64,000 bases of DNA from Kitasatospora herbaricolor (GCF_030813695.1 NZ_JAUSVA010000002.1:3100001-3164000), one strand, 5' to 3'; shown: positions 1 to 8,866, counted from the first letter of the stretch. Notes: generated by a model not told the origin, from the sequence alone. Made by a program: numbers and translations.

Positions 1-75
1 GACCGCCGCGATGACTACCGTGATGACGCCGCGACGGCGGCCTGGACGGCGGACTTGACGGTGACTGCCCGCTGA
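1..75 (+). CDS. C-terminal tail of an unidentified gene (partial)
   Basis: The first 75 bases read without interruption on the plus strand as 24 residues, rich in Asp, Arg and Ala and ending in VTAR, then TGA at 73-75. A 11-bp hairpin follows about 25 nt later, which fits the end of a transcription unit. Nothing in the fragment identifies a family, and the reading frame is inferred only from the open stretch plus the downstream hairpin. Confidence 0.35.
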   Translation, partial: DRRDDYRDDAATAAWTADLTVTAR

Positions 76-100
76 GGGCGGGCCCGTGGCGCGTCCCGCG

Positions 101-134
101 GGAGTGGGGCCTCGTGATCACGGGGCCCCACTCC
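101..134 (+). terminator. hairpin terminator after the partial gene
   Basis: Perfect 11-bp inverted repeat (GGAGTGGGGCC at 101-111, its complement at 124-134) around a 12-nt loop. It has no T-run, as is common for actinomycete terminators, and lies just after the stop at 75. Confidence 0.6.
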
Positions 135-174
135 TGCGCGAGGCGGTGACGCGGCGGGCGTACGGGGAGACGAG

Positions 175-288
175 GTGCGGGCGGGGACGCGACGTGCGGG
201 CGGGGACGCGACGTGCGGGCGGGGACGCGACGTGCGGGCGGGGACGCGACGTGCGGGCGGGGACGCGACGTGCGGGCGGGGACGCGAC
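175..288. repeat. six perfect 19-bp tandem repeats
   Basis: Unit GTGCGGGCGGGGACGCGAC occurs six times head to tail, followed by a broken seventh unit (GTGC). The array lies in the gap before the membrane-protein gene that starts at 411. 19 bp is not a multiple of three, so the array is unlikely to be coding. It may vary in copy number between strains (inference). Confidence 0.9.
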
Positions 289-410
289 GTGCACTCAGGA
301 GCCGGGTCGCCGTAGGCCGGCCTTCCCGCGGAGGCCGACGAACACTGCCGCTATCGTCTTCGAACCGGCATACCGATGCCCCACGACGCTGGACATCTCA
401 GGGGGATTTC

Positions 411-1181
411 ATGACGACGCCACCGCGGACCGGCACGGGCTACGGAGGATTCCCTGCGCAGCAGACCGCGGCGCCCGGCTACGGTCTCCCGAACCCCCAG
501 CCGGTGCAGCCGGTGTCCGAGAGCCGTCGGGGAAACCTGCGGCGAAACGCGGGCTGGGCCTTCGTGGGCGCCGCCCTGGTCTCGGTCGTGTGGACGGCCG
601 TGGTGCTGACCGTGCCCGGGATGGTCACCACCAAGGGCTCGCCGCTGGGCCTGCGCGGCTACCACGCCGTCGACGACCTCTGCGCCACGGCCAAGTTGGT
701 CAAGTTCAACCAGATCTACCGCAAGCCGGACGACACCCCGAACCACCGCACCGACCGGGCCACCGCCCTCGACTCGATGAGCTGCGTGCTCTCCCTCCAG
801 CAGGGGTCGGTCGGCGGCAGCGACGGTGACGCCGACTACGCCTCGCTGTACGCGCAGGTCGGCCTGCACAAGGCGGTCAACGTGAGCGCCGAGTTCGATG
901 CCGAGAAGGACGGACGCCGGCAGGCCGGGTACCGGGTCACCGACGTTCCCGGCTTCGGCGACTCGGCCTACACCGCCTACCGGGACGAACCCAGCGGGAC
1001 GGACAAGAGCTGGCACAGCATCACGCACGAACTGCTGCTCCGCGAGGGCGGCATGACGTACTACCTGTCCTGGTCGGGGAGCTACCAGGAGGGCCGGACC
1101 ACCGTGCCCGAGCAGGAGACGATCCGCCAGGCGCTGCTCGCCGACAGCCGGGACCTGCTGAAGGCGATCGGCGGGCGCTGA
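411..1181 (+). CDS. hypothetical single-pass membrane protein
   Basis: 256 residues. The first ~45 residues are Pro/Gln/Gly-rich and predicted cytosolic. One membrane segment follows at about residues 46-66 (AFVGAALVSVVWTAVVLTV), then a ~190-residue extracytoplasmic domain with two Cys (VDDLCATAK, SMSCVLSL). ATG 411 is chosen because an AGGGGGA Shine-Dalgarno-like run lies 4-10 nt upstream and longer versions would run through the tandem repeat. The plan (Pro-rich tail, anchor, outer domain) resembles the gene at 59357-60091. Family not recognised. Confidence 0.75.
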   Translation: MTTPPRTGTGYGGFPAQQTAAPGYGLPNPQPVQPVSESRRGNLRRNAGWAFVGAALVSVVWTAVVLTVPGMVTTKGSPLGLRGYHAVDDLCATAKLVKFNQIYRKPDDTPNHRTDRATALDSMSCVLSLQQGSVGGSDGDADYASLYAQVGLHKAVNVSAEFDAEKDGRRQAGYRVTDVPGFGDSAYTAYRDEPSGTDKSWHSITHELLLREGGMTYYLSWSGSYQEGRTTVPEQETIRQALLADSRDLLKAIGGR

Positions 1182-1204
1182 CCGCTCCGGGCGCCGGCCC
1201 GGGC

Positions 1205-2200
1205 TCAGTAGGAGCGGGCTCCGGAGCGGGCCGCCTTCGCGACCGCGACCACGGCGCGTTCCAGCGCGTAGGCGGGGTCGTCCGATCCGCCCTTGACCGC
1301 CGCGTCGGCCTGGGCGATGGCGGTCAGGGCGGTGGCGACGGCGTCGCCCGTCCAGCCGCGCATCTGCTGGCGGACCCGGTCGACCTTCCACGGCGGCATG
1401 CCCAACTCACGGGCGAGGTCGGCCGGACGCATGTTCCGCCCGGTGGTGGCGAGTCGGCCGATGCTGCGGACGCCCGAGGCCAAGGCGTAGGTGATGCCGG
1501 TCGGCGGCTGCCCGACGGCCAGCGCCCAGCGCAGTCGCTCCAGCGCCTCGGCGGCCCGGCCGGTGACCGCCAGGTCCGCCACCTCGAAGCCGGTCGCCTC
1601 GGCCCGGCCGCTGTAGTAGCGGGCCACCACGGTCTCGTCGATGGTGCCCTCGACATCGGCGGTCAGCTGGCTGCAGGCGGCGGCGAGTTCGCGCAGATCG
1701 CTGCCGAGTGCGTCGAGCAGGGCCTGGCAGGCCTCCTGGCTCGCGGAGCGGCCGAGGGTGCGGAACTCGCCCCGGACGAAGGCGAGCCGGTCACCGGCCT
1801 TGGTCAGTTTCGGGCAGGTGACCTCGCGTCCGCCCGCCTTGCGCCCGGCGTCCAGCAGACCCTTGCCCTTCACGCCGCCCGCGTGCACCAGGACCACGAT
1901 CACTTCTTCGGCCGGGTTCTCGATGTACGCCTTGACCTCCTTCACGGAGTCGGCCGAGAGGTCCTGAGCCGCGCGGACCACGATGACCTTGCGCTCGGCG
2001 AAGAGCGAGGGCGTGGTGAGTTCGGCCAGGCTGCCGGGCTGCAGGCCTCCGGGCGCCAGATCGCGTACGTCGGTGTCAGGGTCGGCCGCCTTGGCCGCCG
2101 CCACCACCTGGGCGACCGCGCGGTCGAGCAGCAGCTCCTCCTGGCCGACCACGAGGGTCAGCGGGGCGAGCAGATCGTCGGGTGCACTCTTCCTGGCCAT
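1205..2200 (-). CDS. holA: DNA polymerase III subunit delta
   Basis: 331 residues, the normal length for HolA, the clamp-loader subunit that opens the sliding clamp for the replicative polymerase. The N-terminus (APLTLVVGQEELLLDRAV) and the middle (ERKVIVVRAAQDLSADSVKEV) match the family's RecA-like fold. The C-terminal helical part (YALERAVVAVAKAARS) is typical. ATG 2200 gives the family-like start MARKSAPDD, and longer in-frame sequence is low-complexity. Its 3' end converges on the membrane-protein gene ending at 1181. The region upstream of the start is repeat-rich. Confidence 0.93.
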   Translation of the reverse strand: MARKSAPDDLLAPLTLVVGQEELLLDRAVAQVVAAAKAADPDTDVRDLAPGGLQPGSLAELTTPSLFAERKVIVVRAAQDLSADSVKEVKAYIENPAEEVIVVLVHAGGVKGKGLLDAGRKAGGREVTCPKLTKAGDRLAFVRGEFRTLGRSASQEACQALLDALGSDLRELAAACSQLTADVEGTIDETVVARYYSGRAEATGFEVADLAVTGRAAEALERLRWALAVGQPPTGITYALASGVRSIGRLATTGRNMRPADLARELGMPPWKVDRVRQQMRGWTGDAVATALTAIAQADAAVKGGSDDPAYALERAVVAVAKAARSGARSY

Positions 2201-2273
2201 CGCGTACCAGCATCCCACGCGGCCCGGACAATCCCGGCGGGAGCAGCGGCAGCAGGCGGTCGGCGAGCGGGCG

Positions 2274-2374
2274 GCGGTGGACGGGCGGTCGGCGGTGGAC
2301 GGGCGGGCCGGTTCGGGGTGCGGCGGCGGGACCGGCCAGGGTGCGGGACCGGCCAGGGTGCGGGACCGGCAGGG
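2274..2374. repeat. two short tandem repeat blocks in the holA/rraB intergenic region
   Basis: 2274-2309 holds two 18-bp units (GCGGTGGACGGGCGGTCG and a copy differing at its end). 2324-2374 holds about three 17-bp units (GTGCGGGACCGGCCAGG with small changes). Both lie between the divergent holA and RraB-like genes, where promoters would be expected. Confidence 0.75.
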
Positions 2375-2424
2375 GTACGGGTACGGGGTGCGGGGCACCT
2401 GGGCGGGATCTGGAGAATGGGGGC

Positions 2425-2697
2425 GTGAACGACAACGACATCGACCTCCACGCCCGCCAACTGCTCGTACTGCCCGATCGTGACGCCGCCGACGAGGCGG
2501 CGGAGGACCTCTCCGCCCGTCAGCCCTCGCTCGGTGACCTCGACGTCGTCCGGGACGCACTGGCCGGTGAGGACGACGCCGAGGACGCGCAGTGGCTGGT
2601 GGTCGTGGAGCCGCCGGAGAGCGGGTGGACGACGGACCTGCTCGCCGAGCTCGACGCCCTGGCGGTCGAGTACGAGGGCTGGCGCGAGGAAGGCTGA
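2425..2697 (+). CDS. small acidic RraB-like protein (ribonuclease E regulator family)
   Basis: 90 residues from GTG 2425, with GGAG about 9 nt upstream. The protein is strongly acidic in its first half. It ends in AVEYEGWREEG, which resembles the VEYDGWG signature near the end of RraB, a protein inhibitor of RNase E in gammaproteobacteria. The W(L/V)VVVE strand and following helix also fit an RraB-like ferredoxin fold. The length is shorter than E. coli RraB. This window also encodes RNase E (30878-34462), a possible target. The assignment is by remembered motif only. Confidence 0.6.
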   Translation: MNDNDIDLHARQLLVLPDRDAADEAAEDLSARQPSLGDLDVVRDALAGEDDAEDAQWLVVVEPPESGWTTDLLAELDALAVEYEGWREEG

Positions 2698-2786
2698 GCC
2701 ACGGGAGGCCGAGCCGCGGGGCCGGAGTACGGGCGGCACGGTGCGGGCGGGCGAGGTGCGGGGAGGCGGGGCGGCGGGGTAAGTCC

Positions 2787-5552
2787 TCATCGGGGGGAGC
2801 CCGCCTCCCGGTCGTGGGGACGGGTGAGCGCGCCGAGGGTGGCAGGGGTGTCACCGACGACCGCGACGTCGCCGGCCAGGTCGGTGCGCAGCACGGTCGC
2901 GCCGAGCTCCCGGAGGTGCTCGACCGTACGGGGTGCGGGATGGCCGTAGGGGTTGTCCCGGCCGCAGGAGATGAGGGCCAGCCGGGGGCGAAGGGCCGCG
3001 GCGAGGCTCCGGTCCTGGTGGGCGGAGCCGTGGTGGGCCACCTTGAGGATGTCCACCCGGCCGGTTCCGCGCCCGGCCAGCAGGGCGGCCTGCGCCGGGG
3101 GTTCCAGATCCCCGAGAAGGGCGACGCGCAGGCCCCCGGCCGAGCCGCCGGCGCGCCCGAGGGTGACCAGCAGCGCGACGCTGGCGTTGTTGGCCCCCGG
3201 TGCCTCGACACCGTGCTCCCCGGCCGGCCAGAGCACCTCCCAGGACAGCCCCGGCCCCGCCGTCCGATGCTCCCCCGGGCCGGCCCGGAGGAGCGGTACG
3301 CCGGCCGCTGTCGCCCAGCCCCGCACCCTGGCGGCCTCGGCCGGCGGCTCGTCCAGGACGGTGGTCTCGACGGCCCCCACCTGCCGGCCGCGCAGCACGC
3401 CCGGCACGCCCTCGACGTGGTCCGCGTGGAAGTGGGTCAGCAGCAGGAGCGGGACGCGGGTGATGCCGAGGCTCCGCAGGCAGGCGTCGGCGGCGCGCGG
3501 GTCCGGTCCGGCGTCGACGACCACGGCACTGTCGGGCGGATTGCCGTCGGGCACCCCGCTCTGGGACACCCCGCTCTCGGACGCCCCGCTCTCGGACGCC
3601 CCGTTCTCGGACGGCGCACCATCGGCCACGGCGCCCGCCCGGTCCTCCGGGAGGACCGGCAGCACGAGCATGTCGCCCTGGCCGACATCGCACATGGCGA
3701 GCCGCCATCCCTCGGGCGGCCAGCCCGTGGCGATCCTGGTGAGGGCCGGCGGGCGCAACAGGACGAGCAGCAGGGTCAGGGCGAGGACGGCCGCCGACAG
3801 CACCCGGACCCGGCGCGAGCGGACGCCCCGTGGTCCGGGCACGCCGCCCGGGGCCGTGGGCGGAGGCAGCAGGAGCGGCGCTGCCCAGCACGCGGCCAGG
3901 GTCGCCACGATCAGGGTGCCCGCGCCGAACAGTCCGCCGGGCCAGGCGAGCTGGGCGCCCGGGAGGGACGCGCCGACCCGGGCGACCGTGGCCAGCCAGC
4001 CGGCCGGGATCCCGGCCACGCAGGCCAGCAGTCGTGCAGGCGAGGGTGCGAGTGGTTCGAGCGCCAGGACGGCGAAGCCGAGCAGGGTGGCCGGCGCCAC
4101 GGCCACTTCGGCCAGCAGGTTGCAGGGCACCGCGACGAGGCTGACCCGTGGTGCCAGCAGCACCGTGACGGGGGCGCAGAGGGCCTGCGCGGCCGTGGCG
4201 GCCGCGACGCCCGTCGCCAGCGGGCCCGGCCAGCCCCGGGCCCGCAGGGCCGCCGCCCAACGCGGGCCCAGCACCAGCAGTCCGGCGGTGGCGAGCACCG
4301 AGAGCAGGAACCCGTAGGAGCGGGCGAGCTCGGGGTCGAGCAGGACGAGGACGAGCACCGCGCCGGAGAGCGCCGGCAGCGCGTGCCGGGGCCGGCCCGA
4401 GGCCAGGGCCAGCAGCCCGATCAGGCCGGTGGCGGCCGCCCGGAGCACGCTCGGGTCGGGGCGGCAGACGGTGACGAAGGCGAGTGTCACGGCCGTCCCC
4501 AGCAGTGCGGTCTTGCGCAGGGAGAGCCCGAGCAGCGCGGCGAGCCCACGGCGTTCGGGGGTGCCCGCCCGGCCGGGAGCGCCGAGCAGCACCGCCAGCA
4601 GGATCGCCAGGTTCGCCCCGCTGACCGCCGTCAGGTGGGTCAGGTCGGTGGCCCGGAAGTCCTCCCTGAGGTCGTCCGGAAGGCGGGAGGTGTCCCCCAC
4701 CACCAGGCCGGGGAGCAGACCACGGGCATCGGCGGGCAGTCCGTCGCAGGCGGCGCGGAGCCCGGCCCGGAGCCGGCCGGCGATGCGCTGGGGAAGGCTC
4801 GGACCTGCGATCGGCCGGGGCGGGCCGTGCGCCAGCAGGACGGCCGCGCTGTCGCGGAACCCCTCGCCCGCCGGGAGGACCCTCACCTCGGCGGCCAGAC
4901 GGGTCGACGGCAGCAGCGGCAGCCAGGGGCCCGCGTCCTGGGCCCGCACCATGACCAGGACCGGGGTTCTGCCCCGGGTGACGGTGACCCGGCCGCCCGC
5001 GCCGGGAACGGCCACCTGATCGGCGACGGCCTCGACGGTGACCAGGGACTGCCCCGGAGCCGTTCCCCGGGCCCGCGAGGTACGGGACTTGGGGTCGCCC
5101 GTGATCGTGAGTTCGACCCGCAGCTCGGCGCCGGCGGCCGGCGATCGGGCCGGTGAGGGAGAGGTCGCGGTGGCGGCTCCCGGAGCGGTCTGGGGTGGGG
5201 CTGCGGCGGACTCGGGGCGGGCGAGGGCGGGGAGCGGGCCGCGGTGCAGGTCGGCGGTGTGCAGCAGGGTGGTGGCGGTCGCCGTGGCGGCGGTGAGGAG
5301 GACGGCGGCCAGGGTGGCGGCGGCCCGGCCCTGGAAGCCGCGACGGAGGAGCAGGAGGACGGTCGCCACGACCGCGAGGAGGCAGGCGGCGACAGCGGCA
5401 GCCGGGCGCTGGCCGGGGACCAGGTGGAGCACCGCCGCCGCGGCACCCCAGGCCGAGGCGGCCGGCAGCAGCAGCCGGAGGTCCGCCGCGGGCACCGGGA
5501 CGGCTGCTCCGCCGGCTTCGTGGTGCCGAGGGCCGTCGCCGGCGGCGGGCAC
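2787..5552 (-). CDS. comEC: ComEC/Rec2 family DNA-uptake channel protein
   Basis: About 921 residues: N-terminal membrane segments, a central multi-spanning competence domain (DLTHLTAVSGANLAILLAV), and a C-terminal metallo-beta-lactamase-like domain. That domain carries THFHADHVEG near residue 705, then VAHHGS. The family carries single-stranded DNA across the membrane in competent bacteria; its role in this organism is unknown. A five-residue repeat (ASESG) at about 3550-3610 comes from 15-bp tandem repeats. The start is uncertain: GTG 5552 is the first ordinary start but has no clear ribosome site, and the frame stays open to 5694 through low-complexity sequence. Follows comEA. Confidence 0.88.
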   Translation of the reverse strand: MPAAGDGPRHHEAGGAAVPVPAADLRLLLPAASAWGAAAAVLHLVPGQRPAAAVAACLLAVVATVLLLLRRGFQGRAAATLAAVLLTAATATATTLLHTADLHRGPLPALARPESAAAPPQTAPGAATATSPSPARSPAAGAELRVELTITGDPKSRTSRARGTAPGQSLVTVEAVADQVAVPGAGGRVTVTRGRTPVLVMVRAQDAGPWLPLLPSTRLAAEVRVLPAGEGFRDSAAVLLAHGPPRPIAGPSLPQRIAGRLRAGLRAACDGLPADARGLLPGLVVGDTSRLPDDLREDFRATDLTHLTAVSGANLAILLAVLLGAPGRAGTPERRGLAALLGLSLRKTALLGTAVTLAFVTVCRPDPSVLRAAATGLIGLLALASGRPRHALPALSGAVLVLVLLDPELARSYGFLLSVLATAGLLVLGPRWAAALRARGWPGPLATGVAAATAAQALCAPVTVLLAPRVSLVAVPCNLLAEVAVAPATLLGFAVLALEPLAPSPARLLACVAGIPAGWLATVARVGASLPGAQLAWPGGLFGAGTLIVATLAACWAAPLLLPPPTAPGGVPGPRGVRSRRVRVLSAAVLALTLLLVLLRPPALTRIATGWPPEGWRLAMCDVGQGDMLVLPVLPEDRAGAVADGAPSENGASESGASESGVSQSGVPDGNPPDSAVVVDAGPDPRAADACLRSLGITRVPLLLLTHFHADHVEGVPGVLRGRQVGAVETTVLDEPPAEAARVRGWATAAGVPLLRAGPGEHRTAGPGLSWEVLWPAGEHGVEAPGANNASVALLVTLGRAGGSAGGLRVALLGDLEPPAQAALLAGRGTGRVDILKVAHHGSAHQDRSLAAALRPRLALISCGRDNPYGHPAPRTVEHLRELGATVLRTDLAGDVAVVGDTPATLGALTRPHDREAGSPR

Positions 5553-5757
5553 GGGGGCGGGAGGAGGCGCAGAAGCGAGAGCGGGAGCAGGAGCGGGAGC
5601 AGGAGCAGGAGCAGCGGGACCGGGGACAGGACCAGGATCGCCGCGGTCGGGCAGGCGGGCGGGGTGGGGAGGAACGGCTGGATCGACGATGGTTCACCTC
5701 CTCGCTGTCGGCTCGCCCAGGTGTGCCGGGGCAGGCCCACGCCCGGTCGGGGGCGGG

Positions 5758-6921
5758 TCAGAGGGTCAGCAGTGGTTTCAACTCGGCGTACGTCCGCTCG
5801 CCGATTCCGCTCACCTGGCGGAGCTGGTCCAGGGAGCGGAACCCGCCGTGCGCCTCCCGGTAGGCGACGATGCGCTGGGCGAGCGTCGGCCCGACGCCGG
5901 GCAGTGCGTCGAGTTGCTCGGTCGTCGCGTGGTTGAGGCTCACCGGGCTCCTGCTGGTGGGCCCCGCGGCCGGCGGTGGCGCCGGCCCGCCGACCAGGAT
6001 CTGCTCACCGTCCGTCAGGACACGGGCCAGGTTCAGCGTGCTGGTGTCCGTCTCGGGCAGTGCGCCGCCCGCCGCGCGCAGGGCGTCGGCCACCCGGGAG
6101 CCGCCCGGCAGGGCCCGGATCCCCGGGGTCCGGACCTTGCCGGCGACGTCCACCACCACGACTCCGCCGGCCTCGGGCGGTCCCGGTTGACCGGCCGCAC
6201 CGGCGGACTGCGCAGGTCCGACGGGTCGGGCAGGTTGGGCACCTTCGGTGGAGGTGGCCGGGAGCTCGGGGCCGGCACGCACCGTCGGCGACGCCGCAGG
6301 CGGTACCTGGACGGTCTCGGGGCGCCCGAACCAGAAGTGCTGCACCGCGTACGCGACGGCCAGCGCGAGCAGGACGGCCAGACCGAGCACCGCCCGCCGG
6401 TCGAATCCGAAGGCCGGACGCAGTCTCGGCCACGGTGGGCGAGGAGCCACGGCTGCCGCCGGCTCCCACCCGTCGTCCGCCCCGGACACCTGGGCGGGCG
6501 ACGCACCCGGATCCGGTGGGGGTTCCGGCGAAGGCCCTGGCGGGGATCCGGGCGGCGACACGAGTGGAAGGACCGGTGGAGGCACCCCACCGGGAGGCGC
6601 CCGGAAGAGCGGATCCGGGTGGGGCGGGGGAAAGTCGGAGCCGGCACCGCCGCGCGTGCCCCGCCCGGTGCCGCTCGGAGGCTCACCACGGCCAGGAAGG
6701 CCGGGCCGGCGATCGGCCTCCGCCTCGGCAGACTCGGAGGGTGCGGAGGGTGCGGGAGAGGCGGAGCCGGAGGCAGGACCGGGGTCGGGAGCGGGGTCGG
6801 GATCAGGGACGGGGACGGCAGGCTCGCCCGGCGGCCACCCGGCGAGGAGCTGCGCCATCCGGGCGCGGACGGTCTCGGCGGTCTCTCGGCGCTTGGCGGC
6901 GCCCGGTGTCAGGGTTCTCAT
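5758..6921 (-). CDS. comEA: ComEA family DNA-binding protein
   Basis: 387 residues from ATG 6921. It has a long Pro/Gly/Asp-rich cytosolic N-terminus (about 1-185), one membrane segment (AVLGLAVLLALAVAYAVQ), and an SLBB-type domain (VVVDVAGKVRTPGIRAL). A C-terminal double helix-hairpin-helix DNA-binding domain follows (LNHATTEQLDALPGVGPTLA and QLRQVSGIGERTY). ComEA binds incoming DNA outside the membrane and passes it to ComEC, encoded next. The N-terminal extension is much longer than in Bacillus ComEA. Confidence 0.92.
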   Translation of the reverse strand: MRTLTPGAAKRRETAETVRARMAQLLAGWPPGEPAVPVPDPDPAPDPGPASGSASPAPSAPSESAEAEADRRPGLPGRGEPPSGTGRGTRGGAGSDFPPPHPDPLFRAPPGGVPPPVLPLVSPPGSPPGPSPEPPPDPGASPAQVSGADDGWEPAAAVAPRPPWPRLRPAFGFDRRAVLGLAVLLALAVAYAVQHFWFGRPETVQVPPAASPTVRAGPELPATSTEGAQPARPVGPAQSAGAAGQPGPPEAGGVVVVDVAGKVRTPGIRALPGGSRVADALRAAGGALPETDTSTLNLARVLTDGEQILVGGPAPPPAAGPTSRSPVSLNHATTEQLDALPGVGPTLAQRIVAYREAHGGFRSLDQLRQVSGIGERTYAELKPLLTL

Positions 6922-6974
6922 GGCCCAGGACGGTACGCACCGCCCCCGTACCTGCGGGAAACCCGCTCACAGCC

Positions 6975-7000
6975 TGTGGACAACCCCGGCCTGTGGATAT
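6975..7000. promoter_or_regulatory. pair of DnaA-box-like sites upstream of comEA
   Basis: TGTGGACAA at 6975-6983 is the exact complement of the DnaA box TTGTCCACA. TGTGGATAT at 6992-7000 differs from TGTGGATAA by one base. The two are 17 bp apart, in the same orientation, about 55-80 bp upstream of the comEA start. DnaA binding here is an inference from the motif. Confidence 0.5.
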
Positions 7001-7053
7001 CCGGCGTCACCCACAGGAGTGCATCGCGGCCCGAGCTGTAACGCGGAGGCCGC

Positions 7054-7899
7054 TCAGCGCGGGGAGAGGACCACCGCGAGCAGGCCCGGCCCGACGTGCG
7101 CGCCGATCACCGCGCCCACCTCACCGACGTACAGCTCGCGCAGTCCCGGAACGCGTTCGCGCAGCCGCTCGGCGAGGGGCTCGGCCCGGTCCGCGGAGGC
7201 GAGGTGGTGGACGGCGATGTCCACCTCACGGTCGGCCGCCCGATCGACGGCGATCTCCTCCAGCCGGGCGATCGCCCTGGACGCGGTGCGGACCTTCTCC
7301 AGGGGCTCGATCCGGCCGCCCGAGAGGTGGAGGAGGGGCTTGACCGCCAAGGCCGAGCCGAGCAGCGCCCGGGCGGCGCCGATCCGGCCGCCCCGGCGGA
7401 GGTGCTCCAGCGTGTCGACGTAGAAGAATCCGCTGGTCAGACCGGCTCGCCGGGTGGCCGAGGCGGCCACCTCGTCCAAGGTCAGGCCGGACTCGGCGCC
7501 TTGGGCGGCCGTCAGCACGCAGTACCCCAGAGCCATGCCGACCAGGCGGCTGTCCACCACCCGGACGGGGATCGGAGCCTCGGCGGCCGCCAGCCGGGCG
7601 GCTTCGCAGGTGCCGGACAGTTCGGCCGACAGGTGCAGCGAGACCACACCGGTGGCACCCGACTCGGCGGCCGCCCGGTACGCCGCCGCGAAGGTCTCCG
7701 GGTTGGGGCGGGAGGTGGTCACACGGCGCTTGCCGCGCAGCGCCTCGGCGACGTCCTTGGGCGAGATCTCCACGCCCTCGTCGAGCACCTCGTCACCGAC
7801 CGCGACGCTCAGCGGCACCACGGTGATCCCGTGGCGGTCGACTGCGTCCTGCGGCAGGTAGGCCGTGGAATCGGTGACGATGGCGAGGTCAGCGGGCAT
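7054..7899 (-). CDS. DegV family fatty-acid-binding protein
   Basis: 281 residues. It begins with the family signature LAIVTDSTAYLP and carries VTTSRPNPETFAAAY and VSLHLSAELSGTCEAA, with the conserved fatty-acid carboxylate-binding region. DegV (FakB-like) proteins present fatty acids to a kinase in other Gram-positives; no partner kinase gene is seen here. ATG 7899 starts exactly at the conserved N-terminus, and the in-frame extension upstream is Pro/Gly-rich and unlike the family. It is separated from the upstream gene by a strong hairpin. Confidence 0.9.
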   Translation of the reverse strand: MPADLAIVTDSTAYLPQDAVDRHGITVVPLSVAVGDEVLDEGVEISPKDVAEALRGKRRVTTSRPNPETFAAAYRAAAESGATGVVSLHLSAELSGTCEAARLAAAEAPIPVRVVDSRLVGMALGYCVLTAAQGAESGLTLDEVAASATRRAGLTSGFFYVDTLEHLRRGGRIGAARALLGSALAVKPLLHLSGGRIEPLEKVRTASRAIARLEEIAVDRAADREVDIAVHHLASADRAEPLAERLRERVPGLRELYVGEVGAVIGAHVGPGLLAVVLSPR

Positions 7900-7993
7900 G
7901 AGCCGGAGGTTACTCCCCGTACGCCCCGGAGGACAGCGCCGTACCGGCCCTGGCCGTCCTGTCCAGCCTTCGTGATCGAACGAGCCGCATCGG

Positions 7994-8044
7994 CCGGTGA
8001 CCCGTGCCCGAGCGTCGGGGGCCGGTGACCCGTGCCCGAGCGTC
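7994..8044. repeat. 23-bp direct repeat
   Basis: A 23-bp block (beginning CCGGTGACCC and ending CCCGAGCGTC) occurs at 7994-8016 and again at 8022-8044. The second copy supplies the left arm of the terminator hairpin at 8029-8058. Confidence 0.8.
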
Positions 8045-8058
8045 CCCTCGGGCACGGG
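8029..8058 (-). terminator. terminator of the membrane-protein gene 8087-8866
   Basis: Perfect 12-bp stem (CCCGTGCCCGAG and its complement) with a 6-nt loop, starting about 30 nt beyond the stop codon at 8087. Confidence 0.75.
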
Positions 8059-8086
8059 CGGGGAATCGTGGGTCCCGCCGGATGCC

Positions 8087-8866
8087 TCAGCCGGCGGAGG
8101 GGCCCGTCGACGGCTTGCGGAGACGCTGCGCGAGGCGCGAGAGCGGGTCGCCCAGGCCGAGGAGCTCCTCCGCGCCCGGACCGCCCGGGCCGGTGGTCAG
8201 GCCCGCCCGGCCATGCGTACCGGCCCCCGAGCCGCCGCCCGCCCCGGAGCCGTCCAGCGGAGCCGCTCCGGACCCGCCCGCCGAGGAGCCGGCGGCGCCC
8301 GGCACCCGCGGCGCCGCGTCCCAGTGCCGCAGGGCGCCCGCCTCGCTCTCGCACTCCTTGCTGAGCCTGGTCAGTTCGTCCTCGGCGAAGCGGTGCATGC
8401 GGTCCTGGGCGGCCCAGCGCATGGTCTCGGCGGAATGCGTGATCCGCTCGGCGCGCTCCCGCAGCTCGGGGAGCTTGGCGGCGATCCGGCCGGTGTCGGG
8501 CTCGCGCTCCAGGATCCGCAACTCCCCGTCCAGCTCGGCGGCGTGCACGTCCAGCCGGGCCAGCAGCTGGAGCGACTCGGCCAGCTGGTGGTCCTCGGCG
8601 AGGCCGGACTCCAGCACCAGACGGGTGCCGTCGAGCGAGGTCCGCAGGGCGAGGCGGGTGGCGGAGATCTGCCCCTGCGCGCCCGGCTTGGTGTACGTCT
8701 TCGCCTTCAGGGCGACGTTCTCCACGGCACGCCTGGCGTTCGCCTCGTGCCGTTCGACCTTGGCCGCCATCGCCTTGGCCGCCTTGACCGTGCCGACCAC
8801 GGCAAGGCTCAGCAGGCCGACACCGATCAGCAGGACCAGGCCCAGCACCACTCCGACCGCGTCCAT
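8087..8866 (-). CDS. hypothetical membrane-anchored helical protein
   Basis: 259 residues from ATG 8866, with GGAAGGTGG about 9 nt upstream. One N-terminal membrane segment (VGVVLGLVLLIGVGLLSLAVVGTV, about residues 4-27) is followed by a long charged, mainly helical region (about 30-190: VERHEANARRAVENVALKAK, LAESLQLLARLDVHAAELDG). A Gly/Pro-rich tail ends the protein. No enzyme motif is visible. The helical part could be coiled coil. It is a single gene bounded by terminators, downstream of leuS. Confidence 0.75.
   Translation of the reverse strand: MDAVGVVLGLVLLIGVGLLSLAVVGTVKAAKAMAAKVERHEANARRAVENVALKAKTYTKPGAQGQISATRLALRTSLDGTRLVLESGLAEDHQLAESLQLLARLDVHAAELDGELRILEREPDTGRIAAKLPELRERAERITHSAETMRWAAQDRMHRFAEDELTRLSKECESEAGALRHWDAAPRVPGAAGSSAGGSGAAPLDGSGAGGGSGAGTHGRAGLTTGPGGPGAEELLGLGDPLSRLAQRLRKPSTGPSAG

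Noticed and set aside
175..288. Possible CRISPR array
   Set aside because: Units are directly adjacent with no spacers; a simple tandem repeat, and no cas genes are present.
86..829. 247-codon frame from GTG 86
   Set aside because: It runs through the 19-bp repeat array and is out of frame with the membrane protein at 411, which has a membrane segment and ribosome site.
2851..5697. 948-codon minus-strand frame
   Set aside because: Out-of-frame shadow of comEC; Arg/Pro/Gly-rich translation without motifs, whereas the comEC frame has the THFHADH site.
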